64,000 nt of DNA. It comes from Amyelois transitella. Lineage: Eukaryota; Arthropoda; Insecta; Lepidoptera; Pyralidae. A model generated the notes under the pieces. The model did not search any database, was not told where the DNA came from, and saw only the letters and a program-made list of their open reading frames with translations. Shown piece by piece: positions 20,191-31,097 of the stretch. Position numbers and translations under genes: made by a program. Location of the stretch: positions 9,424,001 to 9,488,000 of the forward strand of contig NC_083536.1 of NCBI RefSeq assembly GCF_032362555.1. The letters are read 5' to 3'. The number at the start of each line of letters is the position of its first letter. The first letter of the stretch is position 1.

Positions 20191-21440
20191 GAGTCTCGTT
20201 TGGACATCGGACGAAGACGGTCGTGCCGAACACAATAGATCCCATCACATCTGTTGACCACTCGCACCGCCTAAACGTCACCCGGGCTGAGCCTCATACA
20301 ATAAGTTTAGTCGCGAAATTAAGAGACTTTTTTAGTTTTAGATTCCTTAAACCATACATAGTGCAAATTGTGTCGTGTTTTCAAGTGTTTTGTGTTGGTG
20401 CAGCGCAACAATTGCGATATTTATATGGGCTCGTGCTGCAGAAAACCCGGTGAGATCGTTTCTATATACTTTAACACCTGCGGTACCAGAGCTCCCAAGA
20501 AAGAAAACTATGATAAGAATACGTCATTTTAACCCAAACAGAACAGTCCCTACATTCAATTATTTATAACTAATAAAATTAAAAGTAAATACCAATTCTG
20601 CTAACAATTTTTCAACAATCTATGGCAAGCTCAATTCTGTGTAAAAGTTAAATGACACAAATCAAGTAAACAACACAATAGGGCCTAAGAAACTTCAAAC
20701 ATTTAAACACATCGAGATCAATCCAATAACAACCCCAACTACATTTTTAACTATATATAATTTAATGATGTTATTTGTTGTTACAAATAACATCATTAAA
20801 TTCACGTAGGTTTTCTTTAACAACCACTAACACCCGAGTATCGTAGCTCCCGCTATTATTATCAAAAAAGGTCAAACATCTCAAAGCCAATTAATATACC
20901 AAACCATATGAACCAGCTAATGTAATAATTAATGTAGTATAGTAATTCATATATGTTAACAAAATTAAGGAACCTCAATCACCAGACTTAATAAACCTTG
21001 TCCATGTAACAATTATTCTATATTCAGAATACACAAAAACTCTAAAAAAGAGAAAAAACCTAAACAGGGCCATCCGTAATAAATAAATAAAACCATCGGC
21101 GTCAATGACAGCGCAACACTATAAAATAATCCTCCTACAAAACTTTCTCGAAAGTCAATGCCGAACATGTGCGAGCATTGCGCAATAAACAAAAATTTTA
21201 AAAAGAAATAACAAAAAGAGGGACCCTAAAGAAACAACAATTTCAATGAATCCGACAATAAAAGCCAAAGAACGCACATCTGGCCAAAACAAATTACCAA
21301 CCTAAAAAACAAAACCCTGCAAATACACATACTAAACCATAAACCATTATAGTACTTAATAATGAACCATTCTCTCCACAGCCATTCTAGATATTAAGTT
21401 CTTTTTACAGCTAAAATACATTGCAAGAACAAACACAAAA
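20191..21440 (+). other. Leader region of element C
   Basis: About 1.25 kb with no convincing domain. A proline-containing ORF at 20223-20453 could be an N-terminal relic but matches nothing I know. A stretch near 20592 (CAATTCTGCTAACAATTT) resembles the end and interior motif of the MITE at 2701-10724. An inverted repeat around TTATTTGTTGTTACAAATAA near 20765-20800 could form a hairpin. Confidence 0.45.
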
Positions 21441-21895
21441 ATCATATCGATAAAGGAAATAATGCGAGATGGCAACTGCATATACAGAGCAATCACTCAA
21501 AAGCAAAGCTCACCAAATAAATGACTTATTAGGCCTAACATTCGATCACCGTGCGATTCGTCGAGACCTTGCAAAATATACGGAAGAAAACCAACACGAC
21601 AAAAACAAACGCCAAGAAATTATAAGCAACCTGAACCATCAAACAGATATTTCAGATTTAGAAACACAAATCAAGAAATACACAAAATCACAATTCACGG
21701 AAGGAGTATGAGGTGGAACCGACATTCTAATAGCTGCCGCCGAATACGACATCATCCACGTCAAAGTATTTCTCGGCACCCTCTTAAAAGAAATAGCAGA
21801 GTTTAATCTTCATAGAAAACCACTACGATTGTTTCGAACACCATATGGGCGCAATGGGCCCAATCATAACTCAAGACACACTAAGCTCTAACGAT
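21441..21895 (+). pseudogene. OTU-like cysteine protease domain of element C (broken)
   Basis: The frame near 21440-21525 reads IKEIMRDGNCIYRAI, the Asp-Gly-Asn-Cys active-site box of OTU proteases (Cys nucleophile). After a frameshift near 21500 the next frame gives HRAIRRDLAKYTEEN, a conserved OTU helix. A GTATGAGGTGG at about 21707 puts a stop where the family has a Trp before GG. Then ILIAAAEYDIIHVKVF matches the conserved A-A-x-x-Y-x-I-x-I-x-V strand region. A later NHNSRH may be the catalytic-His region. OTU proteases remove ubiquitin; a few retroelements carry such domains. One frameshift and one nonsense make it inactive. Domain identity rests on the ordered motifs only. Confidence 0.68.
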
Positions 21896-21962
21896 TACAC
21901 GCCGATGGATGCCGCCCAGACGAGACAGGCCACAGACTTATTCGTCCCAGGCCCTACTAAAC

Positions 21963-22612
21963 CACGACCAGATCGATAATAATAACCTCAACATAGCAAC
22001 ATGGAATGTAAGAGGCGCTGCAACCCTAACTAAGAAATTGGACATCGACCAAACACTGGAAGACAAAGCAATGCCTATAGCCTGCCTTCAAGAAACGCAC
22101 ATAAAATCCGGCACCTATGAATCTAAACACTATAACTGGATTTTGAGCGGCAACAATAGTAGCCGAGGGCTAGACTAGTCATCCTGACAAAGAAAAACTA
22201 CAATATATCGACTGACTGGATGAAATCCAACATTAACAACATGGCAGCATTAATCAACGTCGGAAGCAAAACTAATCTACTCGTGATCACAAAACATTGA
22301 TCAAACTCAACATCCGCAGTAACTAACGACCTCATACGAATCCGAAAACTCATAAGAGTACAGCCAAACAACTTCAACCTGATAATTCTAGGTGATTTCA
22401 ACGCACATGCCGTAAACCAAGACACTAGAAAACAACGCACCTTAAAGAGCATAGAGGAAAACCTCCACCACAAACACAAAAATACCACGGGAGAAATTCT
22501 AACAAACCTTATAACGATGGAACAACTTAGATTAAATAAATTAATCGGCAGAGCAAGCTGCAAAACCACGTGGATCTCAGGCAATAAAATCAATGCTGGA
22601 ATTTGGAAAAAA
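21963..22612 (+). pseudogene. APE-type endonuclease of element C (broken, truncated)
   Basis: The first block encodes NLNIATWNVRGAATL and IACLQETHIKSG, the N-terminal N and E motifs of AP-endonuclease-like retrotransposon proteins. After a frameshift near 22170 the second block gives NNFNLIILGDFNAHAVNQD, the central D-x-N motif, and then LNKLIGRASCKTTWISG. The terminal S-D-H motif is not found: the sequence runs directly into the minisatellite (KKYDILESKLSAK). The domain order OTU then endonuclease is unusual. Confidence 0.72.
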
Positions 22613-24130
22613 TACGACATATTAGAATCAAAATTGAGTGCTAAATAAAACTAAGTACTAAGAACTGGAGAAGTCATATTGGAATCAAGGCTACGAGCTG
22701 GAGGAAATACTGAAAACCGATATATTGGAACTAATGCTGCGAACCTCAAAAAACATGACTTATTAAAATCAATGCCGCGAATTTGAGACAACACGACGTA
22801 TTGAATTAAGGCTGTAAATTCGAGAAAACATGATGTATTGGAATTAATGCTGCGAACTGATAGATGTCATATTGGAATCAATGCTGCGAACCTGAGACAA
22901 CATGACGTATTGGAATCAAGACTACGAATTTGAGAAAACTTGATGGACTGGAATCAATGCTGCGAACTGATAGAGGTTATATTGCAATCAATACTGCGAA
23001 CTGATAGAGGTCACATCGGAATTAATGCTGCGAACTGATAGAGGTCATATTGGAATTAATGCTGCGAACTGATAGAGGCCATATTGGAATCGATGCTGCG
23101 AACCTGAGAGAACAAAACATATTGGAATCAAGACTACGAATTAGAGAAAACATGATGTATTGGAATTAATGCTGCGAACTGATAGAGGTCATATTGGAAT
23201 CAATGCCGTGAACCTGAGACAACATGACGTATTGGAATCAAGACTACGAATTTAAGAAAACATGATGGATAGGAATTAATTCTGCGAACTGATAGAGGTC
23301 ATATTGCAATCAATGCTGCGAACCTGGGAGAACACGACATATTGGAATCAAGACTACGAATTAGAGAAAACATGATGTATTGGAATTAATGCTGCGAACT
23401 GAGAGAGGTCTTATTGGAATCAATGCTGCGAACCTGAGGTAACATCACGTATTGGAAGCAAGACAACGAATAAGAGAAAACGTGATGTATTTAAATTAAT
23501 ACTGCGGACTGATAGAGGTCCCATCGGAATTAATGCTGCGAACTGATAGAGGTCATATTGCAATCAATGCTGCGCACCTGAGAGAACACGATGTATTGGA
23601 ATCAAGACTACGAATTAGAGAAAACAAGATGTATTGGAATTAATGTTGCGAACATGATGTATTGGAAAGAAAGAGAAAACATGATTGGAATTAATGCTGC
23701 GAACTGATAGAGGTCATATTGGAATCATTGCTGCGAACCTGAGAGAACAGGGCGTATTGGAATCAAGACTACGAATTAGAGAAAACATGATGTATTGGAA
23801 TTAATGCTGCGAACCTGAGAAAACACAATGTATTGGAATCATAGGTTTGGATCCGAGAAAACACTATGTATAGGAATGAATGCTGCGAACTGATGGAAAT
23901 CATCATCATCAAACACGACGTATAGGAATAAACGCTGCTAATTAAAGATATCACGACGTATAGAATCAATACTAAGAACCTGATTAAACACGGGCATAGG
24001 AGGCGAAAATGAGATCTGGAAAAACTACAGTAAATAAAATCGGAATCTATGCTACGAACTGGAGAAACACGACGCATTAGGGCTAATGCTGCAACTGGAA
24101 GTGTACAAGAAACACGACACTTTAGAAACA
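22613..24130. repeat. Long degenerate minisatellite, unit about 34-40 bp
   Basis: Roughly 40 imperfect units built on TATTGGAATCAATGCTGCGA with variable joints such as ACTGATAGAGGTCA, ACCTGAGAGAACACGACG and TTAGAGAAAACATGATG. Where frames are open, a unit reads like KHDVLESRLR with a 12-13-residue period. The first and last units (KKYDILESKL; KKHDTLETTLQTK) join coding-like sequence. This suggests expansion from a coding helical repeat that later lost its frame. There is no CRISPR-like constancy of repeat or spacer. Confidence 0.88.
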
Positions 24131-24708
24131 ACACTACAAACGAAACGTGTGACATCAATATCTAAAACTGGAAGTACTTACATTGGAAACAACGCGGCCA
24201 ACTTGAGAGAAAGCCACAGGTTGAAGGCAAATTTGGATGACAAGAATAAAGATCTGAAACAGCCGACTAACCAATCACAAAAACCATCGAAACGGGGATA
24301 AAATTCCTACATAATAACGAAGGCCTAATGAAATCCTACACTACAAATTCTTTAGAATGGGCAGACATCGCGACTTATAACAAAAATCATCACAGCAGCA
24401 CGAGATTCCTACGAAATAAATGAAACTGATAACGAACCGTTAAAACAAGAACTAGATACAAGGAAGAAGGAAACACGCAACACATCAACGCTCTCCTCCG
24501 TCGAAATACCCGTCTTCCTTAATTCCTATATTGGCTATAGGCTGTATAGTCGGTCGATTGAGGTCGACTGGTTGCGGCTGGTCGGCCTTCCTCTCCCATC
24601 CCTGAGCGTGTCACTCCCTATAAAATCTGTGCCCCCTGGTGTATCCAGCTAGACTGGGTCAGGCTTTGCTTGGCTGGGTGTGGTACCAATGTTCATGTTC
24701 ATGTTCAT
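24131..24708 (+). other. 3' terminal region of element C
   Basis: Carries a short Lys/Gln-rich frame (to 24301), a further ITAARDSYEINETDNEPLK-like segment near 24390-24470, then GC-richer 3' UTR ending in ATGTTCATGTTCATGTTCAT. No RT motifs are seen. Confidence 0.6.
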
Positions 24709-24851
24709 GAAGACAAGTCTGCCGGCCTAGAGGTTTCCTCTATATTACATGAAACAACATACAGGAACTAGGAATGAATACAATTGCAAGTTTTAAGTAG
24801 ATACGTAACTAATAACAAAAAATTAAAACTTACAACCTAAAATATATAAAT

Positions 24852-25644
24852 CTAGATAAAAATATTTACTGAGTAGGCAATGGGCAAACCCGGATTACTG
24901 GACGTATATAACTCCCAGAAGAAGTGCGAACCTTGACGGTTCGAACTACATATATTGTCTTTACCCGGGTAAACATCTGTAATGACTCCCAGGGGCCAAC
25001 AATGAGGATGCGTATTATTATCTTTGAGTATGACTACAGTACCCAGTTTTATATTTTCTGAGGACTTAGTCCATTTTTCTCTTTGTTGAAGGGAAGTGAG
25101 ATATTCCTGGCTCCAACGACGCCAGAAATCATGCGTGAGTTTACATAACAATTGATAACGTGATAAGCGATTATCAGGCGTTTCAAGGTAATTTTCAGCG
25201 GGAAGAAATTTTATAGGAGTAACATTCAAAAAATGATTTGGAGTGAGAGCAGTTGCTTCAGGTTCAGTACCTAGCACACAAAGGGGTCTACTGTTTAGCA
25301 AACCCTCTATTTGAACTAAGACAGTTGTGAACTCCTCGTAAGTTAAGATCTGAGAGCTTACAGTTTTGAGTATATGAGTTTTAACACTCTTAACATTAGC
25401 CTCACTTAGACCGTTAAAATGAGGACCGTACGGCGGGCTATGTTTAAATTGAATTTTATTTGTCAATAAATAATTACTGATATAATTTTGGTGAGCTGTG
25501 GACTGTAATAAATCATAAATTTCACTAAGTTTTCGTTTAGCGCCGATAAAGTTGGTTCCGCCATCGGTATAGATCATAGAAACCGGACCTCTTCTACTTA
25601 TAAAGCGTTTGAAAGTGTCGACAAACAATTCTGAACTGAGATCA
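24852..25644 (-). pseudogene. pol: BEL integrase, C-terminal part
   Basis: Reads DLSSELFVDTFKRFISRRG, then YTDGGTNFIGA (second catalytic Asp) and GLSEANVKSVKTH (catalytic Glu). It continues through NSRPLC, the conserved LTPNHFL segment and the C-terminal VVILKDNN...WPLGVI basic domain of BEL/Pao integrases. It ends just before the 3' untranslated region. The N-terminal half lies beyond the Harbinger insertion (30449 onward). Joining across one TCA restores LVSDLSSE. Confidence 0.9.
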
Positions 25645-26128
25645 GTACCTCAAGTGTAACTGTTTGTTTAAAATTTGAATACGCTTCGAACACGTTAATC
25701 GAGCTTACTACCTTCTATCTGTTTTATCATAACGTGCGAGTGTATCTGCCAACATGACGCTTCACTATTTTTTACGTACGCTCACTTCGTGGAAAGTATA
25801 GTTACTTTTTGAAGGTTGGCAATCATGATACAACTTTAAAATTATACGACATAATCGAAGTGACCATTTCAAATATGCTCACTCCCGTTTGCCTGAAGCT
25901 TCTTAATTTATAGGAGTAATAATGAATATGTTTTGTTTCATTTTATACTGCAAGAGTAATGAAGATAACTGCAGTTCGCGCGGTTTTTGAGTTTTTACAA
26001 AAACACAAACAACTCCCAACTAGGTACTTGACTTTAGTTAAGTGTTTGCTTTTCGCTCTACATTCCGCGTCCAAAGTATTGTCGTAAAATTTAAAAGCTA
26101 TTAAACTATTTAACAGTTCATTTTTACA

Positions 26129-27706
26129 ATGAAAACCAGTGTGTCTCAATTTGAAATGCTTGTTAATTTTATGGAAAAGTAAGTACCTTAATGAATTACA
26201 TACATTCCTATTACCCCCTAGTTGAAAGAGTACTAGATGAAACTTTACCTATTTTATTTCAGACATGGTGATATAAACAAACCCACTAAAAATGCTAGTG
26301 GAAGGATCCAAACAATCCAAGCTTGGGACCGTCTGACCGATTTGTTGAATGGTGATGCAACAGGTGAAGCAAAAACAACAGAGAAATGGAAAAAAGTAAG
26401 TATATTCGTGTAATAAAATAGGTAGGTACTTAATATTTTACTTAACATTCCTAACATATTTGACTTTAATGTATTAATGCATTTCAAAGGTGTGGAGTGA
26501 CTTAAAAAATAATACTAAAAAGAAAGCAGCAAAAATTAATAAGGGTGCTAGAGGTACTGGTGTTGGGCCTGCTTTACAAATCCGACTCTCTGAGCTGGAG
26601 GAGCGAGTCCTCAGTATAATCGGGCCGCAAGCTGCTACAGGTCTGATGGGGGTGCCTGAAGCTGACTTTTTTCAGGTAACATTTTTTTCTTGTACCTTTT
26701 TACATATCTAATACTTACTTATAAATGTAAAAGCTCTCTGTGTTATCAATAAGTATGATTATAACTCAAGAAGCTTCTCTTTTTAGAAGCACAACTTTTT
26801 TATTTTTAAGATATGGTTCCAAGTGGACAGTGGGATTTTTTTGAATGTAAGCATAAAGAAATAAGCCACTTTTAACTAAGAGTAGTATCACCCTTTTTAT
26901 GCAATAATATCACCAATGCATTGCCCCACCGATCAGGAATCTCACCATCAAAGAGTGCCTTATTTAATTAATTAATTATAAAATATTTTCAACTTTTATT
27001 TAAAAAAAATGGATTATTTTTTTACATACTATTATTTTTACAGGAACCTAATGTAACAGGGGATACTGACAGGACATTATCGTTACCTGAAACATTGCCC
27101 CATGTCGTCCTCGAATCATCAGAGAGCCCTACAATATTTTCATTACCAGAAGTTGGGGAAATTTCAAGAGGTTTGTTAGTATTTATTATTTGAGGTGATA
27201 TCAAGGTAACTAAGTAAATTGAGATTTTTATGTATAAAACAATTTTTGTTTCAGTGACTCATGTTGAAATTCCTGCTAATGAAAAATCAGTTCATGATGT
27301 TTGGAATGAGGCTGGACCGTCACACCAGCCTCATGTACCACCACCGACGCAGACGCCACCGCCAGTTCACCAGGAGGATATTGCACCAACTCATCGTCAG
27401 CCAGCTCAACGAGGGCAGACACCTCGTCGTCGGCACGGTTCACCATTACGCCGTGCTCGTTCACCAAGAAGGCGCCTTGTCGGACCACATTCCCACATTG
27501 AGCAGGCAACGCAGCAATTTATATCTTCCGATGAGGAATGGCGAAATTTTCTCCGAAAAAAACATGAGGATGAAATAGAACTCGAGAGAGAAAAGCTGCG
27601 CATTAAAGAAAAAGAAATTGAGGCACAACATCGATGGCAGGATGTAACTATGAGTGCAATAGCTGCATTGAATAGAATAATTGATTCTAGATTTTTAAGA
27701 GACTAG
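26129..27706 (+). CDS. Harbinger-1 Myb/SANT-like DNA-binding protein, five exons, 315 aa
   Basis: Exons 26129-26178, 26263-26395, 26490-26675, 27044-27170 and 27255-27706 all have GT/AG junctions and keep frame (948 bp in total). Residues ~1-110 form a Myb_DNA-bind_5-type trihelix: SQFEMLVNFMEKHGDI, a central AWDRLTDLLN helix, and WKKVWSDLKNNTKKKAAKI. The middle is Pro/Arg-rich (RRRHGSPLRRARSPRRR), probably nuclear-targeting. The C-terminus is a charged coiled coil (EEWRNFLRKKHEDEIELEREKL in overlapping stretches). In Harbinger transposons this partner binds the ends and brings the transposase into the nucleus. The gene is convergent with the transposase. The small distance to the left terminus suggests its promoter lies in the terminal region. 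Confidence 0.85.
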
Positions 27707-28275
27707 GTCACTGTTTTTTTAAATTAGTACGTAATTAGGTAATATTGCATGGTAATTTTTTTTAAGTTCTACTGTTTTACTAACATATTAGGTAATAAAA
27801 AAAAGGTCATTGTTTTTTAATTAGTACGTAATTAGGTAATATTGCATGGTTACATTTTTTTTAAGTTTTGCTGTTGTATACGTATTAAGTAATAAGCAAA
27901 AATAAAAATTTCAACATATGGTATATCACATTTATTTACTTATATTAGGCATTTCAAGGATATTGCTTTAATAAAATCCTATTCATTATTAAAACATCCA
28001 TCGTTTCAGCAGAAGGACGTCCACTCACTGCTTGTGTCCACAAAGGTTTCTCCCAAGTCCAAGTCAAAGCATTTATCAGAAATTAGACCTTCACAGGCAC
28101 TTTTTCATGTTAAAAAAATAAAATTATGTAATATTATCAAAACTACAAACTACTAGCATTTCGGAACGACCACTGCTGAGAAGAAACGCCGAAAGAAACT
28201 CATTTAACAGTATTGGTCCCTATCATGCCTGATGGGCCAAGGATCACCACATACTACACATAGAAATTGATAATT
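27707..28275. other. Intergenic region between the convergent Harbinger-1 genes
   Basis: AT-rich, with a partly duplicated ~85-bp segment (TTAGTACGTAATTAGGTAAT at about 27723 and 27817). It probably holds both polyadenylation sites. Confidence 0.6.
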
Positions 28276-30108
28276 TTATTGTGAATTCTGTAGTTTTCTA
28301 ACTAATTGATCCCTATAAGCCCTTCCTCGTATTAATTCATTTGAGATTCTTGTTTCCCTGAGATGTTCAATCGGCTGGGGAGGTACATTGAAATCTGAAA
28401 AAAAAAATACAATTTATTAATACCCTAGGATAGGCAGGAAGTTGTTAAAAAATAACCTACAGTCAACTTTCCTACAAGAAGAAAACATTCAACTGCTAGT
28501 CCCAAATGCACTAATTACTAACTTATTTAATCTATTACTTACCATAATTATGTGGTTCTGCTACCCTGTAATCAAGTGCAATATTGTGTAGTACACAACA
28601 AGCCTGTATTATTTGTGCACACTTTTCAGGCTTATAATGTAGGACTCTATCTTTGCATAAGCATCGCCATCGGTTCTTCAATCTTCCAAAGGTATTTTCT
28701 ATGAGCACTCTAGCTCTCATATGTTTTTGGTTATAATTTGCTTCTGGTGACCCTGGGTGCACCTCCAGAAATGGAATCATCAACCATGGACGTTGAGGAT
28801 AACCAGAGTCGCCTGAAATATAAAATTAGTCTTTGTACAAAAATGTACCAATACTGTCATTAAAGTAAAAAAAATAAATAATATAAACATTTTTTGCATA
28901 AAGTAGGTATGGGTTAAATATAGTCACCTAAGAGCCAAAATATTTCACCCCTGTTATGAAGATGTTGCATGTAGGTGTTAACATTACTGTTCTCCCAAAT
29001 GAACGCATCATGATTTTGCCCTCCAAATTTAGCATTTACATTTATAATTCTGCAATCACTATCACACACCTAAAAAGACAAGTATGTACTTGGAGTTATT
29101 TTGAAATGAATTATTTAATTAAAAATAGTTTCATTTTTCAATTTAACATACCATCTGCACATTTATTGAATGGTAATGTTTTCGACAATAATATAAATGT
29201 TCCTCTGCACTTGGAGGTCCAAATATTTTGAAATGACTGCCATCAATGCACCCAATCACACCTGGCAAGCCATACTTTGTAAAAAATCTGTAAATAGATA
29301 CAAATAGTCAAAGTTAGAATTACATGATATAATATTTTAAGATGTATTGCTGCTAGTGAGCATTTCAGTTATTATTATTTACTTGCAGTTCATACACCAC
29401 ACTCCATCACAACTATATTTGAAAAATACAGTGAGAAAGACAATTAAAATTAACAAAAATAAAAATCACCCAAAAGCAATAACATCTAAACTTTGTGACA
29501 GATACCTAAATTTGGAAGTCCCGGTTTGACCCCAGGCTGACCATTTTTATAGCGAATTATTTGGTACTTACTTGTGACTGACTGCTTGTCTGTCTGCAAG
29601 TGTCTTTGGAAAAGATATGTACTTTTCAAGCATCGCAGGATGATTAAGGGCCTGTGTTACCTCCTGAATGTAAACGCTACACATCTTTTGGCATAGACTT
29701 TTAGCCACTCCTATAGGACGCTGGTAAGACCCGGTTGCATAGAAAAATAGTGCAACCAGAACCTAAAAAAAATGAACATTAGTTTTTTTATGTGAAAAAA
29801 AACTAGTGTTAACAAGTAAAACCTGCCCAAGATAACTCTCTGACTATGTGGGTACATACCTTTTCCTGAAGACTAATTTGCAGCGTTTTCTTTAGGGTTG
29901 TTAAATGTTTTAGTTCTTCACAAAGAAATAGAAATGCTTCCTTTGATAAGCGATATCTATTTCTAAACTCCACTTCACTAATATCCCATAGGGGATTAAA
30001 AGACGAACGGCAAGCTCGTCGTTTTTGCCGAAGTTGATTTCTGCTGTCTTGAGTTTCTGCAGCCATTAATAACTTCCAGGCAAAAAAATTACGTGCTGCC
30101 ATTGTCAT
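28276..30108 (-). CDS. Harbinger-1 DDE transposase (HARBI1-like), six exons, 368 aa
   Basis: Exons 30108-29860, 29762-29572, 29287-29152, 29069-28928, 28812-28543 and 28394-28276 have consensus junctions and join into 1107 bp without a stop. The DDE_Tnp_4 landmarks are intact: VIGCIDGSHFKI (first Asp), LLGDSGYPQRPWL (second Asp), and RVLIENTFGRLKNRWRCL (catalytic Glu), followed by CCVLHNIA. The N-terminal region (SEVEFRNRYRLSKEAFLFL) is the usual helical domain. The enzyme cuts and joins Harbinger ends with 3-bp duplications. With its partner gene and both termini present, this copy looks autonomous. The ATG at 30108 is preferred; a second Met lies two codons downstream. Confidence 0.87.
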
Positions 30109-30448
30109 AAATATCCTTCTCTGTTAACAAATTATTTCAAACCACGTATGATTTCACAAGCCAAAAGCCAAGTGATTTACTTTACTAACGCGTTTCGGTT
30201 GTGAAACAATTAAAACTGTCAAATTTAACATTTACACTCGCAAAAACACACGAAACTTGACTTCGAATGAGAACGCAGTCGAAACGTTCAGAAACTCATC
30301 GTCATTAGTAAAAGTTTGTACAAATACACTCGTCATTTTATTTCTAATAGTTTCCGCTAGAGGCGCTGTTCAAGTTTACATACAAAATTGGAACTTAACG
30401 CAAACGCACTAGTTGCGTTTTTCACAAATGAAAACTTACACTCGGGGT

Positions 30449-31097
30449 TCAGAAACTAATTCTAAATGTAACGCCTTGGTGGCGAGACACACAAATAGAC
30501 AAACATATGCCTTGTGGCTTTTGATTCCACGGCGTCGAATATGTGTAATAAAAAAGGGGCCTAAATAATCCACAGCAGTGTTAACGAAACACTTAACTTT
30601 TGAAATGCGAAAGGTAAATCTCCCATGCGAGGGTAAGTGAATTTCGGTTTAAGTTTGAAACAAATATTGCATTTATGTACGCGTTGACGAATTAAGTTTC
30701 TAGCGGATAGTATCCAAAACTTTTGTCTTATAAAAGTGAGTAATAGTGAAGGTCCTGTATGAAGGTTAGTAACGTGATAATAATCAATAATCAATTGAGT
30801 TATTAAATTTTTAGAAGGTAATAAAATGGGATGCTTTTGACCGAAATCGAGTTCAGACTTTGATAATCTCCCACCGACTCTTAGAAGGCCTTCCTTGTCG
30901 ATGAAAGGGTTTAACTTGAGTAGAGAACTATCAGATAATTTCCCATTTCGTAAAGCGGTAATTTCTTTAGAGAAATGCTTATTTTGAACAAAGCGGATTA
31001 TATAAAGTTCAGAAAATTCTAAATCTTGTACAGAAATAGGTTGTTGAGATTTTAATTTTTGTATAAAACGTAACATATAAACAACCGAGCGTAATAA
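30449..31097 (-). pseudogene. pol: BEL integrase, N-terminal part
   Basis: The frame from 31076 encodes the integrase zinc region HLHTGPSLLLTFIRQKFWIL...CNICFKLK (H, H, C, C). It then shifts frame near 30600 and continues TAVDYLGPFF, containing the first catalytic Asp, up to TKALHLELVS, where Harbinger-1 is inserted. The upstream stop at 31098-31100 (SNWL-stop) is a point nonsense, because the same frame continues LLRSVVYMLRF. Confidence 0.85.

Larger units (their letters stand above)
20191..24708 (+). mobile_element. Non-LTR element C: OTU-like protease plus APE endonuclease, with a minisatellite; 26-bp target duplication
   Basis: A perfect 26-bp duplication (20165-20190 and 24709-24734) flanks the element; it spans the end of the BEL 3' LTR and adjacent interior. 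The 3' end is (ATGTTC)n at about 24688-24708. A long variable target duplication and a short-repeat tail fit target-primed retrotransposition. It contains a long leader, an OTU-like domain, a broken endonuclease, a long minisatellite and a short 3' end. No RT motifs are recognised, so it is degenerate or non-autonomous. Confidence 0.78.
25645..30448. mobile_element. Harbinger-1: complete two-gene PIF/Harbinger transposon
   Basis: Terminal sequences ACCTCAAGTGTAA (left) and the complement of TTACACTCGGGGT (right) form imperfect inverted repeats. They are flanked by TCA at 25642-25644 and 30449-30451, a 3-bp duplication typical of the superfamily. It carries a plus-strand Myb/SANT-like gene and a convergent minus-strand DDE transposase gene, both spliced and both uninterrupted after splicing. 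It splits the BEL integrase. Confidence 0.9.

Noticed and set aside
20223-20569. Two small plus-strand ORFs as host genes
   Set aside because: They lie in the leader of element C, directly after its target duplication, and have no recognisable domain.
22613-24130. CRISPR-like array
   Set aside because: Repeat units are degenerate and directly joined with variable length, no constant repeat/unique spacer pattern exists, no cas genes are present, and the context is eukaryotic.
23769-24158. 129-aa minus-strand ORF
   Set aside because: It is the antisense reading of the degenerate minisatellite.
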